Part shown: positions 27,068 to 36,663 of the stretch, in pieces
Position numbering within the stretch: position 1 is the stretch's first letter
How the letters are laid out: every line of letters begins with the position of its first letter
NCBI RefSeq assembly: GCF_005311025.1
Contig: NZ_CP031747.1
Location: forward strand, 3,139,634 to 3,203,633
Direction of reading: 5' to 3'
DNA length: 64,000 nt
DNA from: Alcaligenes faecalis
Lineage (GTDB): Bacteria; Pseudomonadota; Gammaproteobacteria; Burkholderiales; Burkholderiaceae_B
Position numbers and translations under genes: made by a program
The notes under the pieces: model-generated
Told to the model about the DNA's origin: nothing
Database searches by the model: none
Seen by the model: only the letters and a program-made list of their open reading frames with translations

Positions 27068-28162
27068 TTACTGCTTGGGCAGTTTGCTGGCCACGCCTTC
27101 CACGTAGTAGTCCATGCGGTTCAAGGCATCGTCATCCAGGAAACCGGACTCCAGACGCACCTTGCCATCGTTGTCCTTGATAGGAGCGGCAAAGGGTTGC
27201 AGTGTGCCAGCCACGATCTCGGCCTGTTTGGCCAGAACGAACTCTTTCACGTCAGCCGGCACTTCAGGACCGAAGCCTTCCAAAGCAGCCATACCGGACT
27301 TCAGGCCGCCCCAGGTGCTGTCGTTCTGCCATTTGCCATCCAGAACTTCAGTGGCTTTGCGAGTGAAGTAATCACCCCAGTGGTGGGTCACGGCAGCCAG
27401 TTGAGCTTTAGGACCGAACTTGCTCATGTCGGAGTGGTAGGCAATCGCGTACTTGCCAGCTTCTTCAGCCGCTTGCACGGTGGCGGTGGAGTCGGTGTGG
27501 TGAGTCACCACGTCCGCCCCCTGACCCAGCAGCGTGACCGCTGCGTCACGCTCTTTACCTGGGTCGTACCAGCTATTGGCCCAAACCACGCGCACTTGGG
27601 CTTCGGGGTTCACGCTCTTCAAACCGATGGCAAAGGCGTTGATGCCTTGCAGCACTTCAGGAATGGGGTGAGCACCCACGTAACCGACCACATTGGACTT
27701 GGTCATCTTGCCGGCCAATACGCCAGCCAGGTAACGGGACTCGTAGAAACGGGCGTTGGTGGTGGCCACGTTAGGAGCCGTCTTGTAGCCGGTAGAGTGC
27801 ACGAACTTCACGTCAGGAAACTGCTTGGCCACTTTCTGCGTCTGGTTCATGTAACCAAACGAGGTGGTGAAGATCAGCTTGTTGCCTTGCTGGGCCAGAT
27901 CGCGAATGACGCGCTCTGCGTCAGCACCTTCAGGCACGTTTTCTACGTACTGAGTGACCACGCGGCCTTTCAGGGCCTCTTCCATTTCACGACGGCCAAT
28001 GTCTTGCTGCCAGGTCCAACCGGCTTCACCGATAGGGCTGACATACACAAAACCGATTTTCAGGGGTTCTTGATCGTTTGCCTGAGCGGACACAGGCAAG
28101 GCGGCCAGGGGGGAAGCGATGGCAGCGGCCAAAAGAGCCTTGCGCATAAAGTTTCCAGTCAT
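27068..28162 (-). CDS. BMP-family ABC transporter substrate-binding protein
   Basis: Periplasmic receptor of 364 residues with a Sec signal (MTGNFMRKALLAAAIASPLAAL ending AQA). No lipobox cysteine is present, so it is soluble. The body is of the basic membrane protein/PnrA type: KIGFVYVSPIGEAGWTWQQDIGRREME and FTTSFGYMNQTQKVAKQFP, with NVVGYVGAHPIPEVLQGINAFAIG following. Members bind purine nucleosides or related compounds. GAGGA precedes the ATG. It is the last gene of the four-gene importer operon, with nine bases to the permease gene upstream. Confidence 0.9.
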   Translation of the reverse strand: MTGNFMRKALLAAAIASPLAALPVSAQANDQEPLKIGFVYVSPIGEAGWTWQQDIGRREMEEALKGRVVTQYVENVPEGADAERVIRDLAQQGNKLIFTTSFGYMNQTQKVAKQFPDVKFVHSTGYKTAPNVATTNARFYESRYLAGVLAGKMTKSNVVGYVGAHPIPEVLQGINAFAIGLKSVNPEAQVRVVWANSWYDPGKERDAAVTLLGQGADVVTHHTDSTATVQAAEEAGKYAIAYHSDMSKFGPKAQLAAVTHHWGDYFTRKATEVLDGKWQNDSTWGGLKSGMAALEGFGPEVPADVKEFVLAKQAEIVAGTLQPFAAPIKDNDGKVRLESGFLDDDALNRMDYYVEGVASKLPKQ

Positions 28163-28171
28163 GTCAGTCCT

Positions 28172-29089
28172 CTAGTTGTTGGGATTGAAGTTTTTGCCAA
28201 GCGATGCAGGCATATTCAACCTGATCCAGTTAGCGTTTCGGGAAATTAAAACCAGCACAATAATCGTGGCCAGATACGGCATCATGGCCAGCAATTGCGA
28301 GGCTACCGGAACACCCAGAGCCTGCGCATGATAGGTCAGGATCGTGACCCCACCAAACAAGTAAGCGCCCAGCATGACGCGCCAGGGACGCCAGGTTGCA
28401 AACGTCGTCAGCGCCAACGCAATCCAGCCGCGCCCGGCAACCATATTCTCGACCCACATGGGCGTGTAAACCAGACAGATGAAGGCACCGGCCAGACCGC
28501 AGCAGGCACCACCAAACATCAAGGCACCCAGGCGAATGTAGCGCACGTTGTAGCCCAGCGAGTGCGCCGAGGCAGGCGATTCACCCACCGCGCGCAGCAC
28601 CAGACCGGAGCGGGTACGAGTCAGGAACCAGGCCACGGCAATACACAGCACCCAGGACACATAGACCATGTAATGCTGCTGGAAAAAAGCAGGCCCGATC
28701 AGGGGAATATCTTTCAGCACGGGAATGGACAGTTTGGTCACGACCAGGGAGTTGCCGGTAAAGGGCAAGCCAATATAGGCCGAGGCCCCTACCCCGAATA
28801 AGGACAGGGCCAAACCACAAGCCACCTGATTCGCGCCCAGCCAGACGGTCAGCCAGGCAAAGGCGGCTGCCATGACCATGCCAACCACCGCGCCCAGCAC
28901 AAAGCCCAAAGCAGGGCTACCGGTTTGCACGGCCACCGCAAAGCCCACAATGGCCGCCATCAGCATCATGCCTTCCGAGCCCAGATTGATGACGCCCGAC
29001 TTTTCATTAATCAGCAAACCCAAGGCTGCCAGGAGCAAAGGGGTGCCTGCGTTGATGGTTGCGGCGAGCAAAGGTGCAATCGCGTCCAT
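28172..29089 (-). CDS. ABC transporter permease of the BMP/nucleoside importer (second subunit)
   Basis: A 305-residue permease with about nine helices. LLLAALGLLINEKSGVINLGSEGMMLMAAIVGFA near residue 17 is the conserved opening of the YufQ/NupQ-type permeases (branched-chain permease superfamily). GVGASAYIGLPF and SPASAHSLGYNVRYIRLGALMFGGACCGLAGA follow in order. Starts one base within the stop of the preceding permease gene (29089). Confidence 0.9.
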   Translation of the reverse strand: MDAIAPLLAATINAGTPLLLAALGLLINEKSGVINLGSEGMMLMAAIVGFAVAVQTGSPALGFVLGAVVGMVMAAAFAWLTVWLGANQVACGLALSLFGVGASAYIGLPFTGNSLVVTKLSIPVLKDIPLIGPAFFQQHYMVYVSWVLCIAVAWFLTRTRSGLVLRAVGESPASAHSLGYNVRYIRLGALMFGGACCGLAGAFICLVYTPMWVENMVAGRGWIALALTTFATWRPWRVMLGAYLFGGVTILTYHAQALGVPVASQLLAMMPYLATIIVLVLISRNANWIRLNMPASLGKNFNPNN

Positions 29090-30156
29090 TACTTTCTCCA
29101 GACCAAACGCTTGGTGATGAGCACGTCACAAGCCAACAAGGAAAACAAGAGGATGCCCTGGAAAATACCGGTAATCGCATTGGGCAAGCCCAAACGACTT
29201 TGGGCCAATTCCCCACCGATATAGAGCAAGGACATCACAAAAGAGGAAAAAATCAGTCCCAGCGGGTGCAGTCGCCCCACAAAGGCCACAATAATGGCCG
29301 CAAAACCATAGCCGGGAGAAATCGAAGGAGTCAGTTGCCCAACCGGGCCCATGACTTCCGCTGCACCAGCCAGACCGGCCAATGCCCCCGAAATCAGCAA
29401 GGAACTCCACAAGGCTTTACGGGAGGAAAAACCGGCGTAACGAGCAGCCAATGGGGCCATACCCCCCACGCGCAAGCGAAAACCGGCCATGCTGCGTGTC
29501 AGGAAAAGCCAGGCCGCCACCGACGCAATCACTGCCAGCACAATACCGCTATGCAAGCGCGTGCCGGGCAAGACCGCGGGCAACAAAAAGCCGTCCGAGA
29601 ACAGGCTGGACTGCGGAAAACCAAAGCCATCGGGATCGCGCAAGGCACCGTGTACCAGATAGCTGAGCAAGTGCTGGGCCACATAGACCAGCATCAGGGA
29701 CACCAGAATCTCGTTGGCATTGAAGCGATCTTTCAGGAAAGCCACAATAGCAGCCCAGGCCATGCCGCCCAGCATGCCGCAGGCCAAAGCCACGGTAATC
29801 AGGAAAAAACCACCGTTATCGCCATCGTCCACTTGCAGAATAAAGGCCCCGGCTGCCAAGGCGCCCATCACCAACTGCCCTTCCGCCCCGATGTTGAAAA
29901 TATTGGCTCTGAAACAGATGGCCAGACCGACCGAGATCAGCAGCAAGGGCACCAGTTTGACGCCCACCTCGGCCCAACCATTCAGGTCACGCAAAGGCTC
30001 CAGAAAAAATACGTTCAAACCCGCCAGAGGATTCTTGCCCAGCGACCAGAACAAGGTTCCGGCGACCACCATGGTCAGCAAGACAGCCAGCAAAGGGGAG
30101 CACCAGGCCATCAAGGTAGAGGGCGTGGCACGAGTCTCAAGCCTGAGCATGTTCAC
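29089..30156 (-). CDS. ABC transporter permease of the BMP/nucleoside importer (first subunit)
   Basis: A 355-residue permease of the YufP/NupP type. LLISVGLAICFRANIFNIGAEGQLVMGALAAG near residue 80 is the family signature. It is followed by ACGMLGGMAWAAIVAFLKDRFNANEILVSLMLVYVA. A short loop GFSSRKALWSSLLISGALAGLAGAAEVMG near residue 250 resembles the ATPase-contacting element. It overlaps the ATPase gene by 20 bases and the next permease gene by one base. Confidence 0.9.
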   Translation of the reverse strand: MNMLRLETRATPSTLMAWCSPLLAVLLTMVVAGTLFWSLGKNPLAGLNVFFLEPLRDLNGWAEVGVKLVPLLLISVGLAICFRANIFNIGAEGQLVMGALAAGAFILQVDDGDNGGFFLITVALACGMLGGMAWAAIVAFLKDRFNANEILVSLMLVYVAQHLLSYLVHGALRDPDGFGFPQSSLFSDGFLLPAVLPGTRLHSGIVLAVIASVAAWLFLTRSMAGFRLRVGGMAPLAARYAGFSSRKALWSSLLISGALAGLAGAAEVMGPVGQLTPSISPGYGFAAIIVAFVGRLHPLGLIFSSFVMSLLYIGGELAQSRLGLPNAITGIFQGILLFSLLACDVLITKRLVWRK

Positions 30157-31723
30157 CCTCCTCCCACAAACCGCTCATCCATTGCCCAATCTGATCAACA
30201 CTGGCTTGCGCCACGGGAATAGAGGGAGACATACGACCTTTGGAGATAACAATCAGGCGATCGGCAATCGCAAACAATTCATCCAGCTCTTCAGAAATGA
30301 CCAGCAAGGCACAGCCCGCATCGCGCAGGGCCAGCAGCTCGGCGTGGATCTGGGCGGCAGCCCCTACGTCCACCCCCCAGGTGGGCTGGGCAATGACCAG
30401 AATGCGAGGCTGACGGGTGACCTCACGGCCAATAATGTACTTTTGCAGATTCCCGCCTGACAGGCTGTTGGCTGCGGCCTGCTCGTTGGAAGTCTTGACG
30501 CGGAAACGCTTGATAATCCCGCCTGCCAGACGGCGAATGCTGGGAAAACGCAGAAAACCGCGCTTCACCGTTTCCGGGTTCTGATGAGACAGCAGCAGGT
30601 TCTGAGCCAATGACAATTCCGGCACAGCACCGCGTCCCAAGCGTTCTTCAGGTACGAAGCCCATGCCCTGATCTCGTCGCCAAGCCGCATCGCGTTGGGC
30701 AATCGCCTGACCATCCAGCAAAATCATGTCTGCCCGTGCGCGGGTATCTTCACCTGACAAGGCCGCCAGCAACTCCTGCTGACCATTACCGGAAATACCC
30801 GCCACCCCCAGGATTTCACCCTGGTGCAGATCAAAACTGACATCCTGCAATTCACAGGCAAAAGGATGGGATTTGCTCAACTGCAGATTACGCACCTGCA
30901 AGAGCGTCCCGCCTTGTTGCATGCTGCGCTCACCCAGAGACTGAGGCTCGGCGCCAATCATCAGGCGCGACAGGCTGGCCGTGGTTTCTTCGCGAGGGTC
31001 GCAATAGCCGGTGACCTTGCCCATACGCATGACCGTACAGGCATTGCACAGCTCACGGATTTCATCGAGCTTGTGGCTGATATAGACAATGCTGCAACCC
31101 TCAGCAGCCAGTTGACGCAAAGTGCCAAACAAGCGGCGTACTGCCTGTGGGGTCAATACCGAGGTTGGCTCATCCAGAATCAGCAGCTTGGGCTTGCCCA
31201 GCAAGGCACGCACAATTTCAACCCGCTGGCACTCGCCCACGGACAACGTATGGATATGACGTTGGGGGTCCAGATCCAGACCATATTGACTGGCCGTTTC
31301 ACTAATTCGACCAGCCAGCTCCTGCATATTGGTCGAAGCAGGCAGACCCAATGCAATGTTTTCCGTGACAGTCAGGGTGTCAAACAAGGAAAAATGCTGG
31401 AACACCATACCGATGCCCAACTGTCGGGCCGCCGCCGGACTGCTGATCTGGACGGGCTGGCCGTCCCACAGAATCTGGCCCTGATCGGGTTTGACCACAC
31501 CGTAGATGATCTTCATCAAGGTGGATTTACCCGCGCCATTCTCCCCCAGCACGGCATGAATCTGCCCCGGCAGGATAGAGAGGGAAATATTGTCGTTGGC
31601 TACCACCGCCGGATAGGCCTTGGTGATATTGCGAAGTTCCAGGCGTGGCACAGCCTTGGGGTCTACGGATACCGTTTGCTCACCGGACTCAGAAGAATGG
31701 CCCACGGGAGACGATAGGGTCAT
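30137..31723 (-). CDS. ABC transporter ATPase with two nucleotide-binding domains (YufO/NupO type)
   Basis: A 528-residue double ATPase. The first domain (about 28-260) has Walker A GENGAGKSTLMK, signature LSVGECQRVEIVRAL and Walker B LLILDEPTSVL. The second (about 275-510) has a degenerate Walker A GISGNGQQELLAAL and signature LSGGNLQKYIIGREV. This asymmetric pair is normal for sugar- and nucleoside-type importers. It starts with a poorly conserved 25-residue leader. First gene of the operon; the gap 31724-31809 upstream shows no other gene and may hold the promoter. Confidence 0.92.
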   Translation of the reverse strand: MTLSSPVGHSSESGEQTVSVDPKAVPRLELRNITKAYPAVVANDNISLSILPGQIHAVLGENGAGKSTLMKIIYGVVKPDQGQILWDGQPVQISSPAAARQLGIGMVFQHFSLFDTLTVTENIALGLPASTNMQELAGRISETASQYGLDLDPQRHIHTLSVGECQRVEIVRALLGKPKLLILDEPTSVLTPQAVRRLFGTLRQLAAEGCSIVYISHKLDEIRELCNACTVMRMGKVTGYCDPREETTASLSRLMIGAEPQSLGERSMQQGGTLLQVRNLQLSKSHPFACELQDVSFDLHQGEILGVAGISGNGQQELLAALSGEDTRARADMILLDGQAIAQRDAAWRRDQGMGFVPEERLGRGAVPELSLAQNLLLSHQNPETVKRGFLRFPSIRRLAGGIIKRFRVKTSNEQAAANSLSGGNLQKYIIGREVTRQPRILVIAQPTWGVDVGAAAQIHAELLALRDAGCALLVISEELDELFAIADRLIVISKGRMSPSIPVAQASVDQIGQWMSGLWEEGEHAQA

Positions 31724-31809
31724 GGCTGTATCAGCAAAAAAGTATAAAACGCCCGAGCAAGCGCATCATGGCCTGCTCAGACGTGCAAAAAGGAAGGAAA
31801 ACCTAGGGC

Positions 31810-32013
31810 TTAACGCTTGCCCAGGGCTTGCTCGATTTTCTTGTCAGTTTTGTATTGGCTAAGAGAATATACCGCCCAAATAGCGGCCGGTATCCATCCA
31901 ATGACGGTCAACTGCAAAATCAGGCAAATAATGCCCGCTACAGGCCGACCGATCGTGAAAAAGACCAACCAGGGCAGGAGCAGTGCGATCAATAAGCGCA
32001 TGAGAACACTCAA
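31810..32013 (-). CDS. Pmp3/YqaE-type small membrane protein
   Basis: A 67-residue protein with two hydrophobic helices: residues 5-30 (MRLLIALLLPWLVFF with GRPVAGIICLILQ) and 34-52 (IGWIPAAIWAVYSL). A charged C-terminal tail KTDKKIEQALGKR follows. The PW.. and IGWIPA.IWA pattern is that of the UPF0057/PMP3 family, stress-related membrane peptides. Start may be the ATG at 32001 instead, four residues later. It stands alone between two operons. Confidence 0.8.
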   Translation of the reverse strand: MSVLMRLLIALLLPWLVFFTIGRPVAGIICLILQLTVIGWIPAAIWAVYSLSQYKTDKKIEQALGKR

Positions 32014-32086
32014 TTTAGTGAGGAATGGGCGCTATTTTACCCTTTATTGACCCACTGAATCATTTGTGCGCAAACCAGCAAGACCT

Positions 32087-32119
32087 GCGGCCCGACTCAG
32101 GCAAGCTGAGCCGGGCCGC
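32087..32119. terminator. GC-rich hairpin downstream of the diaminopimelate dehydrogenase gene
   Basis: GCGGCCCGACTCAG pairs with CTGAGCCGGGCCGC, one mismatch. No clear T-run follows on the minus strand, so terminator function is only likely. Confidence 0.45.
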
Positions 32120-32135
32120 AGCCTGAAACCAGGAT

Positions 32136-33122
32136 TTACAGCAATTCTTTACGTAATTGCGCAGGCGATTTAGGCGACAACAGGCCAGGAGCCACGTCCA
32201 GCACGGACTGGGCACCGATTTGACCTTGCTGGTTCATGCGGTAAGCCGCACGCGCGTAGGCAACCAGCACACTGGAGGTAAATTCCGGGTTGCTGCCCAG
32301 GTTCAAGGCGTATTCCACCACTTGTTGCGAACCCGCGCCGGACTGACCGCTACGAATCACAAAACCACCGTGAGGCATGGCCGCGTGATCGCGTGCCAGG
32401 GTTTCAGCGTCAATGAAGTTGACTTCCGTGTCGTAGTCCGCGAAGTAGTCAGGCATGGTCACAATGGCTTCACGTACGGCGTCGGCGCTGGCGCCCTCTT
32501 CCAGGACCACAAAGCACTGACGCTTGTGTTTTTCACGGGTGCTCAGCTCGGGCTGCTCCCCGTTGCGCACACGCTGTACCGCTGCTTCGATAGGCAAGGT
32601 GTATTGCACACCACCGGCTACACCGGCCACACGGCGGATGGCATCGGAGTGACCTTGGCTCAAGCCTTTGCCCCAAAAGGTGTACGTCTGGCCAACAGGC
32701 AAGACACACTCGCCATACAAGCGATTCAGCGAGAACAGGCCTGGGTCCCAACCCACCGCGATCAAGGCGGTCGTGCCTGCGCCTTTGGCGGCGGCATCCA
32801 CGGCTTCATAGTATTCGGGGATACGGGCGTGGGTATCAAAGCTGTCTACCGTCGTGAACCAGCGGGCCAAGGCCGGGCCTTGTTCGGGCAAGTCATTTTT
32901 AGAGCCACCACAGAGAATCAGCACGTCAATATCATTGCGGTACTGTTCGATCTGGTCCAGGGCACGCACGGGCACGCCTGCACTTTGCAGACGCAGGGAA
33001 GCAGGGTCACGACGAGTAAAAACGCTGACCAGCTCCATGTCCGGGTTTTGTGCCAGGGCCAGCTCTACGCCTCGCCCTAAATTGCCGTAACCTGCAATAC
33101 CGACACGGATTTTGCTACTCAT
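32136..33122 (-). CDS. ddh: meso-Diaminopimelate D-dehydrogenase
   Basis: Catalyses NADPH-dependent reductive amination of tetrahydrodipicolinate to meso-diaminopimelate, a one-step bypass of the succinylase branch of lysine and peptidoglycan precursor synthesis. The 328-residue product begins SSKIRVGIAGYGNLGRGVELAL (Rossmann motif). LILCGGSKNDLPEQGPALARWFTTVDSFDTHARIPEY-type text near residue 68 and IAVGWDPGLFSLNRLYGE near residue 122 match the Ddh family, as does TFWGKGLSQGHSDAIRR. Length is normal. A ribosome-binding AAGGAAAAC precedes the start. The neighbouring exporter gene is upstream on the same strand with a 63-base gap. Confidence 0.9.
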   Translation of the reverse strand: MSSKIRVGIAGYGNLGRGVELALAQNPDMELVSVFTRRDPASLRLQSAGVPVRALDQIEQYRNDIDVLILCGGSKNDLPEQGPALARWFTTVDSFDTHARIPEYYEAVDAAAKGAGTTALIAVGWDPGLFSLNRLYGECVLPVGQTYTFWGKGLSQGHSDAIRRVAGVAGGVQYTLPIEAAVQRVRNGEQPELSTREKHKRQCFVVLEEGASADAVREAIVTMPDYFADYDTEVNFIDAETLARDHAAMPHGGFVIRSGQSGAGSQQVVEYALNLGSNPEFTSSVLVAYARAAYRMNQQGQIGAQSVLDVAPGLLSPKSPAQLRKELL

Positions 33123-33185
33123 GGTGTTTTCCTTAAAACTGATAAATAAGTGCTGTCAGAACTGCTGCGCTCTGAAGCAACTGGC

Positions 33186-33821
33186 TTAGTCGCTGATCAT
33201 ACGGGCGGCAAAGCCCATGAACAGCAGCCCCACCGAGCCATTGCCCATCCGGGACAGACGCTGATGGCGTCGGAAAATTCCTGCCAGGCGATCACCACCA
33301 AAAATCAGCAAAGACAAATAACAAATGCTGATCAGTTCCACCACCAGGCCCAGCAACATAAAGGCCAGGCCCGTGTGACCTTTGGACGGGTCCACAAATT
33401 GCACGAAGAAGGACAGGAAGAACAAGATGGCCTTGGGGTTCAACAAACTCAGGAGCAAGGCCTTGCGAAAGCGGGTCTCGTGACGCAAGCGCGTGTCCAC
33501 AGACTGAACCGGGCCGCCTTGCCTGAAGGCCGACTGTAACAGCCGCACACCCAAATACAGCAAATAGGCCGCACCCAGCCAGCGTATGCCCATATACAAC
33601 ATGGGCAGCGTCTTGAGCAGCGAGGCAGCGCCCAAGGCCGTCAGCGTCATCAAAATGCCGTCGCCCACGACCACGCCCAAGGCTGCTTTATAGCCTTCGC
33701 GCACGCCATGTCCGGCGCCACTGGCCAGGACGTATAAAGAATTGGGTCCGGGCAAAAGCACGATAAACACCGTACCCACCACAAAGGCCCAGAAATTGAC
33801 AATACCGATTTGTTCGAACAC
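33186..33821 (-). CDS. LysE-family amino-acid exporter (LeuE-like)
   Basis: A 211-residue membrane protein with six helices. FVVGTVFIVLLPGPNSLYVLASGAGHG is the conserved N-terminal LysE/RhtB motif with the PGP signature, and LNPKAILFFLSFFVQFV the second conserved block. Homologues export leucine, homoserine or lysine. The closest style is LeuE. The gene ends 63 bases before ddh, which suggests coupling of diaminopimelate/lysine metabolism with efflux, but the gap leaves room for a separate promoter. Confidence 0.88.
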   Translation of the reverse strand: MFEQIGIVNFWAFVVGTVFIVLLPGPNSLYVLASGAGHGVREGYKAALGVVVGDGILMTLTALGAASLLKTLPMLYMGIRWLGAAYLLYLGVRLLQSAFRQGGPVQSVDTRLRHETRFRKALLLSLLNPKAILFFLSFFVQFVDPSKGHTGLAFMLLGLVVELISICYLSLLIFGGDRLAGIFRRHQRLSRMGNGSVGLLFMGFAARMISD

Positions 33822-33865
33822 GCCGGCCTCGCTAAACGCAGCAGAATCCGCAATTTTAGCGCTAA

Positions 33866-33902
33866 AAAAATGCCCCTGGCACGGGTGGAATGCCAGGGGC
33901 GA
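33866..33902 (-). terminator. Intrinsic terminator of the acetyl-CoA hydrolase gene
   Basis: GCCCCTGGCA pairs with TGCCAGGGGC; on the minus strand a run of seven T follows. It sits 65 bases beyond the stop codon of the CoA-transferase gene. Confidence 0.85.
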
Positions 33903-33967
33903 TCAGGTCAATTTGTAAGGTCTACGCTGCCGGACTGACTCGGCTACGCATTACCAGACCTGATGGA

Positions 33968-35491
33968 CTACGCAGTCGCAAGTTCCTGGGTCTGGAACTG
34001 CTCCTGTTTCATGGTGCCTTCTTGCTGGAAACGAACGTGCCAGGACAAGGCCTCTTCCAGGATGTGGGGCGTGTGGCCACCACGTTGGCTGGCGCGCTCA
34101 AGATAGTCCAGCAAAGCAGGACGGTAGTCGGGGTGGGCACATTTTTCGATGATGACGCGGGCACGTTCACGAGGAGCCAAACCGCGCAAATCAGCCAGGC
34201 CCCATTCGGAGACCAGCACGGCCACATCATGCTCGCAGTGGTCGACGTGCGACACCATAGGCACCACACTCGAGATGGCGCCGTCCTTGGCAACGGACTT
34301 GCTGACAAAAATGGACAGGTGCGCATTACGGGCGAAGTCGCCGGAACCGCCAATGCCATTCATCATGTGGGTGCCACAGACGTGCGTGGAGTTCACGTTG
34401 CCGTAGATATCAAATTCCAGGGCGGTGTTGATCGCAATAATGCCCAAGCGACGCACCAATTCTGGGTGATTGCTAATTTCCTGTGGACGCAGCACCAGCT
34501 TGTCGCGGTAGTTTTCCAGGCCTTCCAGGAACTGCGCCATCTTGGGAGCAGACAGCGTCAAGGACGAAGCCGAGGCAAAGCTCAACTGGCCGGAGTCCAA
34601 CATGGCAATTGCGCTGTCCTGCAATACTTCCGAGTACATCTTCAGGTCGGTGAAGGGAGAATCCAGCAGGCCGTAAGTGACGGCATTGGCAATCGTACCG
34701 ATTCCCACCTGCAAGGGCAGCAAGGAATGGCTCATACGGCCAGCGTCTACTTCGCCTTTCAGGAATTCAATAATGTGACCGGCAATTGCCTGGGTTTCTT
34801 CATCAGGTGGCAGCACGCTGGAGGGGCTGTCCAAAGCGTCGGTCACCACAATACCCACGATGCGGGAAGGATCCACCTGAATGGCGGTGGTGCCAATACG
34901 CTGGTCCACATCCGTCAGTTCAATAGGCTGACGGTTGGGGCGAGCCTCGGGCACATAGATATCGTGCAAGCCTTCCATTTCCACTGGCATGCTCAGGTTC
35001 AGCTCAACAATGATTTGTTTGGCTTGCTGGGCAAAGCTGGCCGAGTTGCCTACCGAGGTCGTCGGCACAATTGCGCCAGTTTCTGTAATGGCAACCGCTT
35101 CAATGACAGCGATGTCGATGGCAGGCAGGTTGCCCGAACGCATGTGCTCCACCGTCAAGGACAAGTGCTGATCGGTAAACAGGACCTTGCCTTCATTAAT
35201 ATGACGGCGCAGCACCGAGTCCACTTGAAACGGCGAGCGGCGGGCCAGCACACCAGCCTCGGCCATCATGCCGTCGCTATCATTACCCAGCGAAGCGCCG
35301 GTCACCACATTCAGTTTTAATTGCTCGGTCTGGGCGCGCTCGGCCAAGGCACGAGGCATGACCTTACAGTCCCCTGCACGGGTAAAACCGCTCATCCCGA
35401 CATTCATCCCGTCTTTGAAGAAGGCGACTGCCTCCTGAGCGGTCATGACTTTGCCTTCCAATTCGGGGGAACGAATGCGATCCTTGAACAT
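33968..35491 (-). CDS. Acetyl-CoA hydrolase/transferase (succinyl-CoA:acetate CoA-transferase type)
   Basis: A 507-residue enzyme from ATG 35491, chosen for the AGGAG eight bases upstream; 30 further in-frame residues to 35581 look untranslated. MSGFTRAGDCKVMP near residue 28, the glycine motif MNGIGGSGDFARNAHLSI near residue 395 and SHVDHCEHDVAVLVSEWG near residue 428 are characteristic of the Ach1/AarC/Cat1 family. These enzymes move CoA between acetate, propionate and succinate. Transcribed divergently from a LysR gene that probably controls it. Confidence 0.9.
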   Translation of the reverse strand: MFKDRIRSPELEGKVMTAQEAVAFFKDGMNVGMSGFTRAGDCKVMPRALAERAQTEQLKLNVVTGASLGNDSDGMMAEAGVLARRSPFQVDSVLRRHINEGKVLFTDQHLSLTVEHMRSGNLPAIDIAVIEAVAITETGAIVPTTSVGNSASFAQQAKQIIVELNLSMPVEMEGLHDIYVPEARPNRQPIELTDVDQRIGTTAIQVDPSRIVGIVVTDALDSPSSVLPPDEETQAIAGHIIEFLKGEVDAGRMSHSLLPLQVGIGTIANAVTYGLLDSPFTDLKMYSEVLQDSAIAMLDSGQLSFASASSLTLSAPKMAQFLEGLENYRDKLVLRPQEISNHPELVRRLGIIAINTALEFDIYGNVNSTHVCGTHMMNGIGGSGDFARNAHLSIFVSKSVAKDGAISSVVPMVSHVDHCEHDVAVLVSEWGLADLRGLAPRERARVIIEKCAHPDYRPALLDYLERASQRGGHTPHILEEALSWHVRFQQEGTMKQEQFQTQELATA

Positions 35492-35754
35492 CGTGTGCTC
35501 CTGTCTCTGTGTCATTGATCTACCTGTTGTTGCTTTCGGAAGGAGCCAGGGCCGAAAGCGCCAGGCGAAATCTTCACGCAACAGAACGACATCACGCTTT
35601 AAAAATAGGGGCTGTACAAGCCGGAGATAAAAAGCCGAAATCGCCCTGACAACAGGCGTTTATGTTTTTTGAACAAAGCCAGCATAGCATCGCCATAATG
35701 AATAAAATAACTCCCAAGAAGTCGTAAAAGTCATAGATAAAAGGCCAGCCAATC

Positions 35755-36663
35755 ATGGACATCCGATCCTTGCGATACTTCATTGAAACCGTTAAACATC
35801 AAAGCTTTACGCAAGCTGCGCAGAGCCTGAACGTGACGCAATCGACCATCAGCAAGATGGTGAAGCAGCTGGAAGATGAGCTGGGCGAACCCCTGCTGAT
35901 TCGCGATCACCGTCAATTACAGTTGACCGATTGTGGCAAGGTGGTGCTGGAGCGGGGGCAGGAAGTTCTGCAGAGCATGCAGGGCTTGCTGCGAGAGGTT
36001 CACGAAGTTCAGGCCTTGCAACGCGGCCGCCTGGATCTGGGTATTCCGCCCATGATTAATGTGCTGTTTACGGAAGTGCTCAAGACCTTCAAGAACCGGC
36101 ATCCGCAGATCGAGCTGATTCTGCATGAAGAAACCGGCATGGGGATTGAGCGTATGGTTGCGGCGGGCACGGTTGAAATGGGGCTGAGTATTCTGCCTTT
36201 GGGGCCCGAGCTGAATGTGTCGGCTACCCCCGTGGCCAAACATGCGGTTTGGGCGATTGGCCATAAAGATACGCTGTCCGGTGCGCAAAAGAAGATCAAG
36301 CTACGGGAGTTGGAGAAACATCCTTTGATATTCCTGGGCGAAGACTATGCCCTGACCCGTATGTTGCGACGTGCTTTCGCCCATGCGGGCTTGCGGGCGA
36401 ATATTGCTGCCCAGAGCAATCAATGGGATTGGGTGGCTTCCATGGCACAGGCGGGAATGGGAGTCGCTTTGTTGCCCCAGCCGTTTCTTTCTCGGCTGGA
36501 ACCGGGGGATTGGATTGCCAAAGAAGTGGTGGAACCGGCATTGAACTGGGAAGTGGCGCTACTGTGGAATGGGCGGTATCTGTCGCAGGCGGCCAGAGCA
36601 TGGCTGCAGGTCTGTGCGGATGTATTGGGCGGGAACTGGCCTGAGCTTGAAGGGGATTTATAG
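35755..36663 (+). CDS. LysR-type transcriptional regulator
   Basis: A 302-residue regulator with an N-terminal winged HTH (MDIRSLRYFIETVKHQSFTQAAQSLNVTQSTISKMVKQLEDELGEPL) and the usual two-lobed effector domain from about residue 90 onward. It belongs to the CynR/CatM-like branch by general sequence style. Divergent from the acetyl-CoA hydrolase/transferase gene across 35492-35754, a 263-base spacer with no other gene; that spacer presumably carries its operator. Confidence 0.9.
   Translation: MDIRSLRYFIETVKHQSFTQAAQSLNVTQSTISKMVKQLEDELGEPLLIRDHRQLQLTDCGKVVLERGQEVLQSMQGLLREVHEVQALQRGRLDLGIPPMINVLFTEVLKTFKNRHPQIELILHEETGMGIERMVAAGTVEMGLSILPLGPELNVSATPVAKHAVWAIGHKDTLSGAQKKIKLRELEKHPLIFLGEDYALTRMLRRAFAHAGLRANIAAQSNQWDWVASMAQAGMGVALLPQPFLSRLEPGDWIAKEVVEPALNWEVALLWNGRYLSQAARAWLQVCADVLGGNWPELEGDL

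Noticed and set aside
33890-35320. 476-codon open frame on the plus strand
   Set aside because: Antisense to the acetyl-CoA hydrolase/transferase gene; composition artefact.
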